Shown here piece by piece: positions 9,459 through 20,693 of a stretch of 64,000 nucleotides of DNA (positions are counted from its first letter, which is position 1; the number at the start of each line of letters is the position of its first letter). Source of the DNA: an uncultured Eubacteriales bacterium (GTDB lineage Bacteria > Bacillota > Clostridia > Oscillospirales > Acutalibacteraceae); assembly GCA_949422855.1 (NCBI GenBank), contig CASPLG010000001.1, forward strand, positions 33,488 to 97,487. The letters run 5' to 3'. A program made the position numbers and the translations under genes. Under the pieces are notes generated by a model, which saw only the letters and a program-made list of their open reading frames with translations, was not told the DNA's origin and did not search any database.

Positions 9459-11141
9459 TCACTTCTTGATAAAACTGTCTTTCAGCGAAACTATTCTATT
9501 AAAGACCACGGAAGTATTGTTTTCGTCCGGCTTGTCAACGCAGAAGTATCCTATCCTCATGAACTGGTACCTTCCTTTTGCATCCTTCAGGCCACTTTCT
9601 GCTTTACAATTTTTGAGAACCTTAATAGAGTTGGGATTTATGCAATCTATAAAGTCTTTATCAGAATGCTCCGGGTCAGAGTCAACAAAAAGTCGGTCAT
9701 AAAGCCTTATCTCCACGTCCTGAGCACTTTTGACGTCTACCCACTGCACTGTACCCTTAACTTTTCTTCCGTCATGAGTATTTCCGCCCCTGGTCAATGG
9801 GTCATACTCAGCATAAACTTCTGTAACTTTACCGTTTTCATCTTTTTTGCACCCGGTACAGCGCACTATATATGCAGATTTAAGCCTAACTTCATTGCCG
9901 GGATAAAATCTAAAATACCCCTTTCTCGGAGACTCTTCAAAATCGCTTGATTCTATATATATTTCTCTTGAAAATACTACCCTTCTCGTCCCTGCAGACA
10001 CATCATTAGGATTGTTTTCTACCTCTAATTCTTCCGTTTTCCCCTCAGGATAATTTGTAACTATAAGTTTAATCGGGTCAAGCACAACCATAGCACGCTT
10101 AGCCGTAAGATTGAGCTCCTCTCGAATACAATGCTCTAAAAATCCATAATCAACCGTGCTTATAACTTTAGATACTCCTATTTTTTCACAAAACGTCCTT
10201 ATTGAAGAGGGTGTATATCCTCTCCTCCTAAGCCCTGATATGGTAGGCATCCTAGGATCATCCCACCCACTGACGATTTTCTCGTCTACCAGCCGTTTAA
10301 GCTTTCTCTTGCTCATTACCGTATAGTTTATCCCAAGCCTTGCAAATTCAATTTGCCTTGGTTTATTCTCGCATTCTATATTGTTTATTACCCACTCGTA
10401 AAGAGGCCTATGATCCTCGAATTCAAGGGTACATAAAGAATGCGTAATCCCTTCCAATGCATCCTCTATTGGGTGTGCAAAATCATACATCGGATATATA
10501 TGCCATTTTGTCCCGGTTCTGTGATGTGCTGAATTGCTAATCCTGTAAATGACCGGGTCACGCATATTAAAATTCCCGGAGCTTAAGTCTATTTTTGCTC
10601 GCAGTGTCAAACTTCCATCTTCAAACTCACCATTTTTCATACGCTCAAATAAATCCAAACTTTCTTCTATCGACCTATCTCTTCTGGGACTCACTGCAGG
10701 GTGAGTTAAGTCTCCTCTGTTTTCTTTCATCTGCTGCGGGGTAAGGTCGCAAACGTATGCCAAACCTTTTTTTATCAACCCCACGGCATACCCATACATC
10801 TCATCAAAATACTCAGAAGCATAATAAAACCTATCATCCCAGTCAAATCCAAGCCATTTTACATCCTCTTTTATCGCCTTTACATATTCCTCATCTTCTT
10901 TGCTGGGATTTGTATCATCCATCCTGAGATTACATATCCCTTTAAAACGTTTTGCTGCTCCAAAATCTACACATATAGCCTTTGCGTGCCCTATATGTAA
11001 ATATCCGTTCGGCTCGGGCGGAAAACGTGTATGTACTGTTTTTCCATAGAATCTTCCGCCCTTAGATACATCCTCTCTTATTATATCATAAACAAAATTG
11101 TTAACTGATTCGTTTTCTCCCGCTATATTATCTTTTTCCAT
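9459..11141 (-). CDS. glnS: Glutaminyl-tRNA synthetase
   Basis: 560 residues. Class I catalytic core: HIGH region [16 protein letters not shown], the Gln-type [12 protein letters not shown], and KMSKS-like [14 protein letters not shown]-terminal beta-barrel anticodon-binding region ends the protein. It charges tRNA-Gln directly, so this organism need not use the Glu-tRNA amidotransferase route for Gln. A tRNA-Gln(TTG) is also present in the window. The frame opens at 11159, but the GGGGG Shine-Dalgarno sits 7 bases before the ATG at 11141, which I take as the start. It is the last gene of the long minus-strand run, 34 bases after gltX. Confidence 0.96.
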   Translation of the reverse strand: MEKDNIAGENESVNNFVYDIIREDVSKGGRFYGKTVHTRFPPEPNGYLHIGHAKAICVDFGAAKRFKGICNLRMDDTNPSKEDEEYVKAIKEDVKWLGFDWDDRFYYASEYFDEMYGYAVGLIKKGLAYVCDLTPQQMKENRGDLTHPAVSPRRDRSIEESLDLFERMKNGEFEDGSLTLRAKIDLSSGNFNMRDPVIYRISNSAHHRTGTKWHIYPMYDFAHPIEDALEGITHSLCTLEFEDHRPLYEWVINNIECENKPRQIEFARLGINYTVMSKRKLKRLVDEKIVSGWDDPRMPTISGLRRRGYTPSSIRTFCEKIGVSKVISTVDYGFLEHCIREELNLTAKRAMVVLDPIKLIVTNYPEGKTEELEVENNPNDVSAGTRRVVFSREIYIESSDFEESPRKGYFRFYPGNEVRLKSAYIVRCTGCKKDENGKVTEVYAEYDPLTRGGNTHDGRKVKGTVQWVDVKSAQDVEIRLYDRLFVDSDPEHSDKDFIDCINPNSIKVLKNCKAESGLKDAKGRYQFMRIGYFCVDKPDENNTSVVFNRIVSLKDSFIKK

Positions 11142-11175
11142 CGATTTTCCCCCGTTCATTCTACAATTTTATACC

Positions 11176-12633
11176 CTAACTTAATTTTTCTATCGCATAT
11201 GATATCCTTTTTATGGACTCATCTTTACCCAGGATATCTAAAATCTCTATTGCACCTCCGGGAGTGGTTTGCTGCCCGGATACCGCTATTCTAACAGGCC
11301 ACATCATTGTTCCATTTTTAACCCCCATTTTTTTTGCAAGACCCAAAATTAAATCGTGTATACTTTCAAAATCCCATTTATCTAAATTCTCCAGAGCAGT
11401 TTTAGCCTCTTTTAAAACAGATAATGAATTTTCTAAATTGGTTTTGCTCTTTTTATTTATAAAGAGGTCTTTATCATACTCCGGCAGATCGGGTAGAAAA
11501 CTAATCATATCGGGAATTTGGGTGAATTTAACCAGTCGCTGCTGTAAAACAGAGGCTATCTTCTTAATATCAAAATTCTTATCTCCTATACCTTGTCTGA
11601 TATAATTTTCAGCATGTTTTATAAAATCCTGCGTACTTTCCTTCCTTATATATTCACCGTTAAACCAATCAAGCTTATCATAATCAAACACTGCAGGAGA
11701 TTTGCTTATTCTTTTTATGGAAAACTCCTTAACCAGCTCCTCCAAAGAAAATAATTCTCTGTTTCCTTCCGGGCACCATCCTAAAAGAACAATATAATTT
11801 ATTACCGCCTCCGGTAGATACCCATCATTTAATAAATCTTCAAAAGAGACAGCCCCGTGCCTTTTGGAAAGCTTGGAAACAGTCCCATCCGGATTTTTAC
11901 CCATGATAAGAGGCAAATGTATATACCGTGGAATCTCCCATCCAAATGCCTCATATAAAAGATTATATTTAGGTGTCGATGAAAGGTACTCACACCCTCT
12001 CACTATATCAGTAATCTGCATCTCGTGATCATCTATAACATTTGCAAAGTTATACGTCGGATATCCATCGGCTTTTACTAATATCTGGTCTTCGAGTTCC
12101 TTGTTTTCAACCGTTACCTCTCCAAACACCTCGTCTTCAAAAGTCGTAACGCCACCGAGCGGCATCTTCTGCCTTATAACAAACGGCAAACCCTGAGACA
12201 GATTCTTTTTAACCTCTTCATTTTTTAAATTCCTGCAGTGCCTGTCATATCCCCCAAATTCATTGCCATTCTCCGTTTTGAGAGACTCCAGTCTCTCTTT
12301 GCTGCAAAAACAGTAATAGGCTTTACCTTTATCTATAAGTTCTTTTGCATACTCCATATATCGCTCCCTGCGTAAACTCTGCACATAAGGGCCAAATTTT
12401 CCGCCTATATCGGGTCCCTCGTCATGCTTGAGACCCGCAATTTTAAGAGATTTGTATATTAGCTCCTCTGCCCCCTCTACGTACCTATTTTGGTCAGTAT
12501 CTTCTATCCTCAAAACAAAATCCCCACCGCCGGACTTCGCTATGAGGTACTCAAAAAGGGCAGTCCTCAGATTGCCTATATGCATAAACCCGGTCGGACT
12601 AGGGGCAAATCTGGTTCTAACTTTTTTCTCCAT
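11176..12633 (-). CDS. gltX: Glutamyl-tRNA synthetase
   Basis: 485 residues, usual length. HIGH motif APSPTGFMHIGNLRTALFEY, LRIEDTDQNRYVEGAEE, the Cys/His site near residues 108-135 (CFCSKERL then YDRHCRNL) and KLSKRHG as KMSKS motif. It charges tRNA-Glu for translation and heme-type biosynthesis. AGGAGTG precedes the ATG. Upstream lies the VanY-type peptidase (50 bases) and downstream glnS. No T-box-like leader is visible, which fits expression from the distal promoter. Confidence 0.97.
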   Translation of the reverse strand: MEKKVRTRFAPSPTGFMHIGNLRTALFEYLIAKSGGGDFVLRIEDTDQNRYVEGAEELIYKSLKIAGLKHDEGPDIGGKFGPYVQSLRRERYMEYAKELIDKGKAYYCFCSKERLESLKTENGNEFGGYDRHCRNLKNEEVKKNLSQGLPFVIRQKMPLGGVTTFEDEVFGEVTVENKELEDQILVKADGYPTYNFANVIDDHEMQITDIVRGCEYLSSTPKYNLLYEAFGWEIPRYIHLPLIMGKNPDGTVSKLSKRHGAVSFEDLLNDGYLPEAVINYIVLLGWCPEGNRELFSLEELVKEFSIKRISKSPAVFDYDKLDWFNGEYIRKESTQDFIKHAENYIRQGIGDKNFDIKKIASVLQQRLVKFTQIPDMISFLPDLPEYDKDLFINKKSKTNLENSLSVLKEAKTALENLDKWDFESIHDLILGLAKKMGVKNGTMMWPVRIAVSGQQTTPGGAIEILDILGKDESIKRISYAIEKLS

Positions 12634-12683
12634 AAAACAACACTCCTTTACAACATAAAATCTTATACTCTTTTTCGTAAATA

Positions 12684-13586
12684 CTACATAAGGTTTTTTT
12701 CAACATAGCTCTCAAGACATAAATTACTCTCCTTTATCTTTTCCGCATAGCCAACTCCGACATACCTAAAATGCCACGGCTCATACACAACCCCTGTCTT
12801 ATCTGCCCACTTTTCCTGGTACCTCTCTATAAATCCAAATTCAGCAGCATGATCCATAAGCCACTTGTACTCCTTGGTTTTATAAAAGTCATCCCTAACA
12901 CCGTTAAAATCAACTGCAAGTCCTGTATTATGTTCGCTCCTGCCGGGTCTTGCCACTACAGTCTGTGCAAGCTTTTCGGCTTTATCCTGTGAATTTCCTT
13001 TTGCCATCTCTCTTTGTACCTGCCTATCAAAAAGCTTCCCCTGATATTTAACAGATCTGTATCCGGATGATATCCATAAAACTATTCCCTCTTTTGCCGC
13101 ACATTGAATCATTTCCTCCAATTTCTCCGCCGCCAATATCCCTATCTCTTTTCCACGACATACCTTAATATCTACATTATAGCCCTCCGGTATGGCATTA
13201 TTTCCATTTACTATGATAAGTTCAGGTGGACACGTTTTATTCCACTGCGAAAAGTCCGCCATCTCACTTTTGTTAACGGCATCTTCCCTCTCATGTTCCG
13301 CATCACTTATACTTTGTTCGCACTCAAGAGTCTTTTCCAACTCTTTATCCTTATTAACTAAAAAATCTGTATCCTGTTTTCTGCTGTCAAATGAGCTATC
13401 TTCCATGGCACAGCCCTCATTTTTACCGTCAACAATGCTATAAAACGCAACAGTACCAAATGCAAAAACAATTATCAGAGCCATAACTGTAAAAGTCCAC
13501 CGCATCGTTCTATTGATATTTCTAAGGACTTTTTTTTGAAAATTCATCCTTTTTCTGTCTTTATTCGATAAATATTTATACTGCAT
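12684..13586 (-). CDS. VanY/LdcB-family D-alanyl-D-alanine carboxypeptidase (peptidase M15B), membrane anchored
   Basis: 300 residues. Residues ~29-52 are a single N-terminal membrane helix after a Lys/Arg-rich start. A charged linker follows, then the M15B zinc peptidase domain: SSGYRSVKYQ near residue 178, the first zinc site SEHNTGLAVDF (His and Asp) and EPWHFRYVG with the last zinc His. It would trim D-Ala (or the L,D-tetrapeptide) from peptidoglycan stem peptides outside the membrane. Its ATG shares one base with the stop of the phosphoesterase (TAATG), so the two are translationally coupled. There are no vanRS-like regulators nearby, so it is probably housekeeping rather than glycopeptide resistance. 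Confidence 0.9.
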   Translation of the reverse strand: MQYKYLSNKDRKRMNFQKKVLRNINRTMRWTFTVMALIIVFAFGTVAFYSIVDGKNEGCAMEDSSFDSRKQDTDFLVNKDKELEKTLECEQSISDAEHEREDAVNKSEMADFSQWNKTCPPELIIVNGNNAIPEGYNVDIKVCRGKEIGILAAEKLEEMIQCAAKEGIVLWISSGYRSVKYQGKLFDRQVQREMAKGNSQDKAEKLAQTVVARPGRSEHNTGLAVDFNGVRDDFYKTKEYKWLMDHAAEFGFIERYQEKWADKTGVVYEPWHFRYVGVGYAEKIKESNLCLESYVEKNLM

Positions 13587-16500
13587 TATTTTCTTTCTCC
13601 TTTAATCTCATTTTCTCTGTTAAAAGCGAACAACTTACTAAATACACAATACTTTGCCCCATCTTTTACCGTAATTTTTCCCTTCGGTATGTCATAACCC
13701 TTACCCATTATTATAACCCTTTTTGACAATTCTTCAAACCTCAATATGTCACCGTCTTTTACCCCAATTTTAATGGGGGTAATCCCCTGAAATTTTTCCT
13801 TATAACAGTCTTTAACTAAAGAGTAAACCCCTATGCTCTCGTAATTATTTTCCGAATCATCCCTGTAAATTCTTATTTTTACACTGTTAGGGTCTGCCCG
13901 GCAGATTTCTCCGATAAAAATTTCTTTCCCATTCACAATCACGCTGCCCTTATGATCCGGTAAAATACAAAGGCATCCATTATGTCCTGAAACACTAATT
14001 CCGATATCTGATTCAGACTCTATTATCCCTCCGTAAATTTTAAATTTGCCCATACATTTAATGGCATCATCTTTTCCCATAACTTTTCCACCCGTTACCT
14101 CACCCTTAGACCCCGGCAAAAGCTTTATAGCACCTATTTTGCCCCCGCTCACGTAAATTTTGCCCGCAGAAAGACATGTGTATATATTCCTATATGAAAA
14201 ATATTTACCTCTGCATATAGAAACATAAGTCTCATCGTGGGGCGAATATATAAACTCCCCCGAAGAAAAATTTTCACTCTCCGTGCTGCAAAATAAACTC
14301 GCCTCCCTGCCTGAAATATAAATTCCATGACTTCTAAAACCCACTCCGCCAAAGCACCGTATAGATGAGTAGTCAAGCATAATAAAACAAGAACTGTCCT
14401 TAATCTCCACTGCACCGAGCGAATGATATGCGGAAATTATTCGTCGAGAATTGTCTATGCACACGCTGTCTCCCAGAACTAACAAGGCACCGTCCCTGAC
14501 AATAAAATTAACAAATAAAAGTCTGGATACTCCCCGTATACATAAGTCACGATTAATAATAATTCTGTTGCCCATACCAAAACAATTTTCAAACTTAATC
14601 TCAGGACAAGCTGTAACAATTGTTTTTATGTTTTTGTTATCCAGTGCATTTAAAAATTCTCTCTTATTCCTTACTATTTCTATTTCGCCGCCAAGTATGT
14701 TGCTATAACCCCTGTACAACTTATTAATGCGTATAAGCTTTCTATAATTATAAATGGATAATTTTTGGAAATAGTCTAGTTTCTTAAAATAGGTAAATGC
14801 CCTATCTATTTTTAATCCGCTGGGAGCCCAAGGAACATCGGCAATGCAGTCTATCATCTTCATTAATGATTCAGTGCTTAAGTTTTTATTGGATTTAATC
14901 GTCTTTTCTATTATAATGCCATCTATGCACTCTGACTTACCGGTCGAAGGATTATATTTGTATGCAGTAAAAAATATTTTTTCATCAGTCACCCTAACCC
15001 TCGAATAAACAGGCAGGCTTAAATCCAGTATTTTTTCCGTAGGGAAAGTTGTACTTTTGTCAATTTTGTAATTTTTTACCCCGGACGTCCCGGGAACAAT
15101 AAAAACCGTCCCCAGAGGATTTGAGAAAACGTCGTAACTTATACCACCTCGCCTTATCCTGCCGTTCGGACGAGCAATACATTTTCCCCAAGACATCACA
15201 GGTGTCCTTACATAAACATGGTCATGCCCTCCTATAACCAGGTCTATGTCAGCTTCGTAGCACAGCTCAATTATCTGCCTGCCTATCTCTCTAGAGTCTC
15301 TCTCACTATGGTGTGGACCATTGGAATATGGGGACTTATGCGTAAGCAGTATCCTCCATTTTGCATCAGATTTCTTTGCCGTATCCAGCGCCCAACAATA
15401 TTGCTCATGATTCAGCATGGAATATTCATTCATATTGTTAGTATTCAAAACAATAAATAGAGCATTATTGTAAGTGTATGAATAGTACGCACCGGAAGAA
15501 AGCGACTGCTGCGGAAGACCTCTAATATTAAAATGCCTTAAAATCGAATTCTCTACCTTTGCTTTAAGCGCTATGGGACTGAGCTTTGCCTCGTGATTGC
15601 CCGCAAGCGGTACTATCGCATTTTCAGCCCACAGCTCTGAATTAAGAACCCATTTCCAATACAGTTCATTGTTTCCGTCATCTACGAAATCTCCCATATG
15701 AACTACAAAGCTTGTCCTGCCAAAATTCTTTATCCCCTGTTCAAAGGTGCCCAAAAAAACATCATAATCCTGTTTTACCATTCCTTGTGAATCCGCTAAA
15801 ATTAAAAACTCAAATTCACGTTGGAACTTCTCTACCCAAAATTTATATGTTTTGCTCAACTGCTCCCCAAAATCATCACACACTCTGTAGTAATATGTCA
15901 CACCCCTGCACAAATCTGATATTTCGGCAGAATATCTAAACCCTCTTTTTATACTATAGCTCGTAATTATACCGAGATTGATTATAGGCTCAGGGTAAGG
16001 TACATACTCTTTTGATGCATTTACCTTAACAGAATCGATAAAGTCTATATTTTGTGAAAACTCAAGATATAAATCAATTCCCCTATTTGTATACCACCTA
16101 AAAGCCCTCTGAGAATCTGCTTTTTCTCCGAAAGTCATAGTAATATTATTTATACTCACTCTTTCTTCACTTAGGCTCTTTCCCTGTGAAAGCTCTTTTT
16201 CGGAACTTGTTTTTATGTTTTTTTCACCAAAGTCACACATAAATGTTTCCGCAAGATCCCTGAGCAATTCTCCGGCACCGCTTATGAAACTTGGACTTAA
16301 ATAGTCATAAGCTATACTGTAAATCAGTTCCTTTATGTCTATACCCATTAAAGACAAAAGTTTTGATATCTGACCGTTATTCGTTTTTTTATTGAACATA
16401 GCCCGCACAAGTGGGGAATCAAACGTAATTTTAAAATCGAAATATAAGTTTTCACTCATGTTTGACACAACCGCATAAATATGTTCTAAAATTGCCTCTA

Positions 16501-17068
16501 TCCAATCCTCTATGAATTCTCCTATTTTTAAGTTGTTTATTGCAGCCTCTACCCATTTAGGTCTTTTAGAATCATTTTTATAATAGTTGAGCACTATCAA
16601 AAGAGCCAAATCATAAATTGTTTTTTCTTCGGATGTCTTTGGCTTATAAATGCCAACATCCGAGAGCTGCTTTAGTGTTCTATTTACTCTCTCAATTATG
16701 TAATCAGGGTTGTCTATATACTTTTTCTCAAACTGGTCTATAATACTGTCAACCGCATGCAAAATTTGGCTGTTGCCGACAACTATCTTTTTGATTAAAA
16801 GCCTGATAAAACCACACGGATCGAGTTCAATCCCGCCTTTTTTATACTGTACATCTATCATCCCAAATCCTTTCCCTAACCGTATAACCCTTTTAGGTGA
16901 CAGATGCTTTTTTACCTGACCTAAAATAAAATAATCCAGCCCCTTAGACGTCGCCTTAGAAATTACGTTTTTTAATCCTTCTGATTTTATTTTTATCAGG
17001 TAATTTCTTAAAAAAACCTCTACAATCTCACCTAACTGATCCCTTTCCTCACCGGATGACTCTACCAC
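13586..17068 (-). CDS. Large multidomain metallophosphoesterase with C-terminal beta-helix-like region
   Basis: 1160 residues. Residues 1-~310 are a helical region I do not recognise. Residues ~320-420 look like the Fn3-type domain that precedes purple-acid-phosphatase catalytic domains. The calcineurin-like core follows: ADSQG (D426), GDFVDD (D460), GNHE (490-493), a THKSPY loop and GHDHV (614-617). These are the usual dimetal ligands for a phosphomono/diesterase. Residues ~790-1060 contain short Gly/Ile-rich repeats (DGALLVLG, GAVEIKDSS, GKIYVSGGKIG) resembling a right-handed beta-helix. There is no signal peptide or membrane helix. The start is a GTG with AAAGGAGGGAGG upstream. It sits between nfo and the VanY-type peptidase. 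Substrate unknown. Confidence 0.82.
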   Translation of the reverse strand: MVESSGEERDQLGEIVEVFLRNYLIKIKSEGLKNVISKATSKGLDYFILGQVKKHLSPKRVIRLGKGFGMIDVQYKKGGIELDPCGFIRLLIKKIVVGNSQILHAVDSIIDQFEKKYIDNPDYIIERVNRTLKQLSDVGIYKPKTSEEKTIYDLALLIVLNYYKNDSKRPKWVEAAINNLKIGEFIEDWIEAILEHIYAVVSNMSENLYFDFKITFDSPLVRAMFNKKTNNGQISKLLSLMGIDIKELIYSIAYDYLSPSFISGAGELLRDLAETFMCDFGEKNIKTSSEKELSQGKSLSEERVSINNITMTFGEKADSQRAFRWYTNRGIDLYLEFSQNIDFIDSVKVNASKEYVPYPEPIINLGIITSYSIKRGFRYSAEISDLCRGVTYYYRVCDDFGEQLSKTYKFWVEKFQREFEFLILADSQGMVKQDYDVFLGTFEQGIKNFGRTSFVVHMGDFVDDGNNELYWKWVLNSELWAENAIVPLAGNHEAKLSPIALKAKVENSILRHFNIRGLPQQSLSSGAYYSYTYNNALFIVLNTNNMNEYSMLNHEQYCWALDTAKKSDAKWRILLTHKSPYSNGPHHSERDSREIGRQIIELCYEADIDLVIGGHDHVYVRTPVMSWGKCIARPNGRIRRGGISYDVFSNPLGTVFIVPGTSGVKNYKIDKSTTFPTEKILDLSLPVYSRVRVTDEKIFFTAYKYNPSTGKSECIDGIIIEKTIKSNKNLSTESLMKMIDCIADVPWAPSGLKIDRAFTYFKKLDYFQKLSIYNYRKLIRINKLYRGYSNILGGEIEIVRNKREFLNALDNKNIKTIVTACPEIKFENCFGMGNRIIINRDLCIRGVSRLLFVNFIVRDGALLVLGDSVCIDNSRRIISAYHSLGAVEIKDSSCFIMLDYSSIRCFGGVGFRSHGIYISGREASLFCSTESENFSSGEFIYSPHDETYVSICRGKYFSYRNIYTCLSAGKIYVSGGKIGAIKLLPGSKGEVTGGKVMGKDDAIKCMGKFKIYGGIIESESDIGISVSGHNGCLCILPDHKGSVIVNGKEIFIGEICRADPNSVKIRIYRDDSENNYESIGVYSLVKDCYKEKFQGITPIKIGVKDGDILRFEELSKRVIIMGKGYDIPKGKITVKDGAKYCVFSKLFAFNRENEIKGERK

Positions 17069-17114
17069 GCTTCCTCCCTCCTTTCCTCAATTATTAAATC
17101 TAGTTAGTATCTCT

Positions 17115-17948
17115 CTATTTGACTAAACTTTTAACAAGCTTTATTTCGTTTTTATATCCCTCTAAATTCTCTTGAGGCGTCTCAAGTATAAAAGGTAATC
17201 CCTGAAACTCACTTCTGTTTACTATCTTTTTTACCGTATCAGCCCCCAAAAAACCCTCCCCTATTTTTTCGTGACGATCCTTTCGGCTGCCGACAGGATT
17301 CTTACTGTCATTTAGATGTATTGCTTTTAGTTTGTCAAGCCCTATTGCTGAGTCAAACTGCTTTACCACCCCGTCTAGATCCCCTGTAATATCGTACCCG
17401 GCATCGCTCACATGACACGAATCCAGACATACACCAACTTTATCTTGAAGCTTGACTTTATCAATTATACAGGCGATCTCTTCAAAATTTCCTCCTATCT
17501 CGCTCCCTTTGCCCGACATCGTTTCTAAAAGTACTGTTGTATTCATATCCGGACGCAAAATTTCATTTAGAGCATCGGCTATTTTTTCTATTCCCGCGTC
17601 AGTCCCCTGACCCACATGACTGCCCGGATGAAAATTGTAGAGATTTCCCGGTATATACTCCATCCTTTCCAAATCATCACTCATCATTCTCTTTGAAAAC
17701 CCGATGGTGCTTTCCCTTGCAGAACACAAATTCATCGTATAGGGTGCATGTGCTACAATTTTTGCAAAATTATTTTCTTTGGAAATTCTCAAAAAGGCTT
17801 CTATATCATCCCGGTCTATTTTTTTCACACTGCCACCCCTTGGATTTCTCGTGAAAAACTGAAATGTATTCGCTCCTATAGCCAAACAGCTCTGTGCCAT
17901 GGCTTTAAACCCCTTCGATGCGGATAAATGACAGCCTATATTAATCAC
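17115..17948 (-). CDS. nfo: Endonuclease IV (AP endonuclease)
   Basis: 277 residues, usual length. It cuts 5' of abasic sites in base excision repair using three zinc ions. Motifs: [13 protein letters not shown], the [11 protein letters not shown] His region, [48 protein letters not shown] and FILETPQE. All main metal ligands appear intact. It lies inside the surface-polysaccharide run, 46 bases upstream of the phosphoesterase, and is likely cotranscribed. Confidence 0.96.
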   Translation of the reverse strand: MINIGCHLSASKGFKAMAQSCLAIGANTFQFFTRNPRGGSVKKIDRDDIEAFLRISKENNFAKIVAHAPYTMNLCSARESTIGFSKRMMSDDLERMEYIPGNLYNFHPGSHVGQGTDAGIEKIADALNEILRPDMNTTVLLETMSGKGSEIGGNFEEIACIIDKVKLQDKVGVCLDSCHVSDAGYDITGDLDGVVKQFDSAIGLDKLKAIHLNDSKNPVGSRKDRHEKIGEGFLGADTVKKIVNRSEFQGLPFILETPQENLEGYKNEIKLVKSLVK

Positions 17949-18007
17949 AAAATTCTCCTCCCTGCCCTTAATGTCAATACTAATTATTTTACTACTAAAC
18001 TCAATAA

Positions 18008-19438
18008 TTATCCACCGTCATATAAGTTATAAACCCTGCTCTCATATTTTTCATATGAGACAGTATATCCCAAAATGAGCCAAAAGAATACCACCATAAA
18101 AGTAATCTCGGAAAGAATTGCTTTTTCAAAAAAACTATAAGCACAGTATGCAGCCAATATTGCAAATAATTTGTTAAACACGCTCGCACTCGGTATGTGT
18201 ACCGACCGAATTAAATATTTACATATCGAAACCGCCACAAGAAACGCAAAGATGAGAAAATTTAGAAACCCAACTATTCCATAAGAAACCAGTATGGTTA
18301 GGTATGAGTTATGAAGTTCTGAAAAAATCAGACCGCCATCAATATATTTTTCTCCATAGGCAACTATATTTCCTCTCCCTATCCCAATAATCGGACTAAT
18401 TAAAAATAACCTCAGTCCCTGTTTAAATAACGTGATCCTTCCACTGCTTATATCGTAATTTTCCCTCCCTATTGTAACATCAGGAATATATGTATTAACA
18501 GCAGACTGTTTCGGCGAAATCATCGGGGTATCATCTGTTAAAGGTTCTTCCATCCTGTGTACGTCGCTGAGCAGTAAACTTATCATGTCCTGACATGTGT
18601 TCCTCGCAACAAACGACCCCGATACCATCGTCACACAGCAAACAATCAATGAAGTCCCCTCTCTGATAAATTGTTTAAATCCCACGTACGTATAGGCTGA
18701 CAAACTTTTATAAAATATCCTCACAGTAAAATAAATTATTATAAAAACGAAAGAGGCATTTGAATCCGATAAGAATAATGCCAGAAAGTTTATAAACATA
18801 CATAAAACACTCAGCCAACCCGGAAATGTATATGACTTATAATTATCCCTTACATACTTATCTCTTACAATGTCACACGATACAATCGAAACCACCATAG
18901 AAAATGCCAATAAATTCTGATTTGTATAGACTCCGATAAGTCTATTCCTAAAAATTCCCAAATAATAAGGTCCTATACTGACTTGTGCCCTGAATATAAT
19001 AATCCCTAACGACACTACAGCAAAAAAGGTGGATAAAAATATAAATGCCCTCAGTAAAATTAACATCTCTTTTTCCAGTACTTTATGACCCTTCTGCGCA
19101 TACATTCCATAGAAAATGAAAAAACAAATAATCGAATGATATACAAAAACCAAATTTGCCGGCAAATCTTTGGAAAAATTCCAGAAGGAAGTAAAAAGTC
19201 CCTCCCCGATAAAAGACCATATAATAGCACTGTACTTTATTTTAAATGCTATGTGGTTTATTAGAAAGTTTCTGACAAATACTACCCCACCCCAAACTAA
19301 AACTATACATTTTATTCCCAGGGCAACTATATCAGCAAAGGCGATCATCTCAAAAAATAAGGTTATCAAATACACAATCCTAAATATACTGGTATCAAAA
19401 AATATTAACTTTATTTTATTTTCTGTGTGCCCCGGCAA
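18008..19438 (-). CDS. O-antigen ligase / Wzy-type polysaccharide polymerase
   Basis: 476 residues with about 11-12 hydrophobic membrane segments. The Wzy_C-type signature is visible: [16 protein letters not shown] near residue 165, then a large extracellular loop, then GIGRGN and [18 protein letters not shown] near 365. Family members polymerise or ligate lipid-linked sugar repeat units on the outer face of the membrane. The gene lies next to a priming sugar-phosphate transferase and a sugar aminotransferase, which supports a role in capsule or wall-glycan export. Confidence 0.85.
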   Translation of the reverse strand: MPGHTENKIKLIFFDTSIFRIVYLITLFFEMIAFADIVALGIKCIVLVWGGVVFVRNFLINHIAFKIKYSAIIWSFIGEGLFTSFWNFSKDLPANLVFVYHSIICFFIFYGMYAQKGHKVLEKEMLILLRAFIFLSTFFAVVSLGIIIFRAQVSIGPYYLGIFRNRLIGVYTNQNLLAFSMVVSIVSCDIVRDKYVRDNYKSYTFPGWLSVLCMFINFLALFLSDSNASFVFIIIYFTVRIFYKSLSAYTYVGFKQFIREGTSLIVCCVTMVSGSFVARNTCQDMISLLLSDVHRMEEPLTDDTPMISPKQSAVNTYIPDVTIGRENYDISSGRITLFKQGLRLFLISPIIGIGRGNIVAYGEKYIDGGLIFSELHNSYLTILVSYGIVGFLNFLIFAFLVAVSICKYLIRSVHIPSASVFNKLFAILAAYCAYSFFEKAILSEITFMVVFFWLILGYTVSYEKYESRVYNLYDGG

Positions 19439-19478
19439 CTAAATCTCCCCCCTAACGGATAAATTACTGCCTTATAAC

Positions 19479-20681
19479 CTAAGAATGCAAATATCTCTTA
19501 AAAGTTTTGACTACGTATTCAGCGTCGCCCTCGCTTAATAAGGTATGCAAAGGAAAAGTTATCTCATTTTTGTACAAATTGAATGCGTTTTGGTAGTCTT
19601 TTATATCAAACCCCAGATTTTTATATGCTGTATGCATCGGTAGGGGTTTGTAGTGAACGTTCGTTGCTACTGCGTCATCTGCCATCTTACGGATAATCCT
19701 ATTTCTGAAGCTTTCATCCTTGCCGTTCATTCTAACCATGTATAAATGCATGCTTGATTTATTGTTTGGATTTAAATGGTCAAGAATAGAAACATTTTCC
19801 CCACGCAAGGCCGCATCGTATATATTGACTATACCTTTTCGCTTCAACTCCAAAGAAGCATATCTATCCAGCTGTGCAAGACCTAAAGATGCCATAATAT
19901 CAGTCATATTACATTTATACCCAGGGAATTTTATGTCATATTCCCAATTCCCCGCCTCGGCTTTAGACAGAGCATCCTTATTCTGCCCATGCAGGGACAA
20001 AAGCATATATTCATTATATATATCATCGTTATTAATTCCTTCCCTGCTACGCCACGTAACGGCTCCCCCCTCCGCAGTAGTAAGATTCTTTACGGCGTGA
20101 AACGAAAATGCCGTAAAATCTGCGACAGAACCACACATCTTATTGTTTTGTGACGCACCGAAGGCATGTGCAGAGTCTGCCAGAACAATTATCCTGCCAA
20201 AATTGTTTTGAATTTCATTTTTGGGTTTAAAAAGACTCCTTTTTCTATTTACAATCTCGAATATCCTCTCATAATCGCACATTACACCGGCTAGGTCCAC
20301 AGGAATTATAACCTTCGTCTTTTCTGTAATTACACTTTCCAGTTTATCATAGTCCATTTCGAAGGAATTCTCCTGGGTGTCTACCAAAACGGGAGTTGCC
20401 CCCACGTGACATATCACACTGCACGACGCCGAGTAAGTATACGCACTTGTTATAACTTCATCCCCTGCCCCAACCCCGAGCACTCTTAAAGTCATCTCCA
20501 TACACGCAGTAGCTGAATTCAAACACACTGCTTTGTCCGTACCGCAAAACTCAGCAATCCTATTTTCAAGTGTTTTTGTTTTGGGTCCGGTTGTTATCCA
20601 ACCTGATTTCAGTGCATCTACAACACTATCAATTTCTTTTTGCGAGATATCAGGTGGCGAAAATTTAATAATGTGCTTCAT
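19479..20681 (-). CDS. DegT/DnrJ/EryC1/StrS-family sugar aminotransferase
   Basis: 400 residues, PLP-dependent fold. It opens IIKFSPPDISQKEIDSVVDA and continues GWITTGPKT, LNSATACMEM, DEVITSAYTY, LADSAHAFGAS and SFHAVKNLTTAEGG with the Schiff-base Lys. It converts a keto-sugar nucleotide to an amino sugar, as in UDP-bacillosamine or AltNAc routes; the exact product cannot be told. It follows the priming transferase by 12 bases. The dehydratase/epimerase partners that would make its substrate are not in the window. Confidence 0.92.
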   Translation of the reverse strand: MKHIIKFSPPDISQKEIDSVVDALKSGWITTGPKTKTLENRIAEFCGTDKAVCLNSATACMEMTLRVLGVGAGDEVITSAYTYSASCSVICHVGATPVLVDTQENSFEMDYDKLESVITEKTKVIIPVDLAGVMCDYERIFEIVNRKRSLFKPKNEIQNNFGRIIVLADSAHAFGASQNNKMCGSVADFTAFSFHAVKNLTTAEGGAVTWRSREGINNDDIYNEYMLLSLHGQNKDALSKAEAGNWEYDIKFPGYKCNMTDIMASLGLAQLDRYASLELKRKGIVNIYDAALRGENVSILDHLNPNNKSSMHLYMVRMNGKDESFRNRIIRKMADDAVATNVHYKPLPMHTAYKNLGFDIKDYQNAFNLYKNEITFPLHTLLSEGDAEYVVKTFKRYLHS

Positions 20682-20693
20682 ATTTTTTATACC

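Noticed and set aside
12684-13586. Vancomycin resistance locus
   Set aside because: A VanY-type fold is present, but no vanH/A/X or two-component genes are nearby; a general wall carboxypeptidase is more likely.
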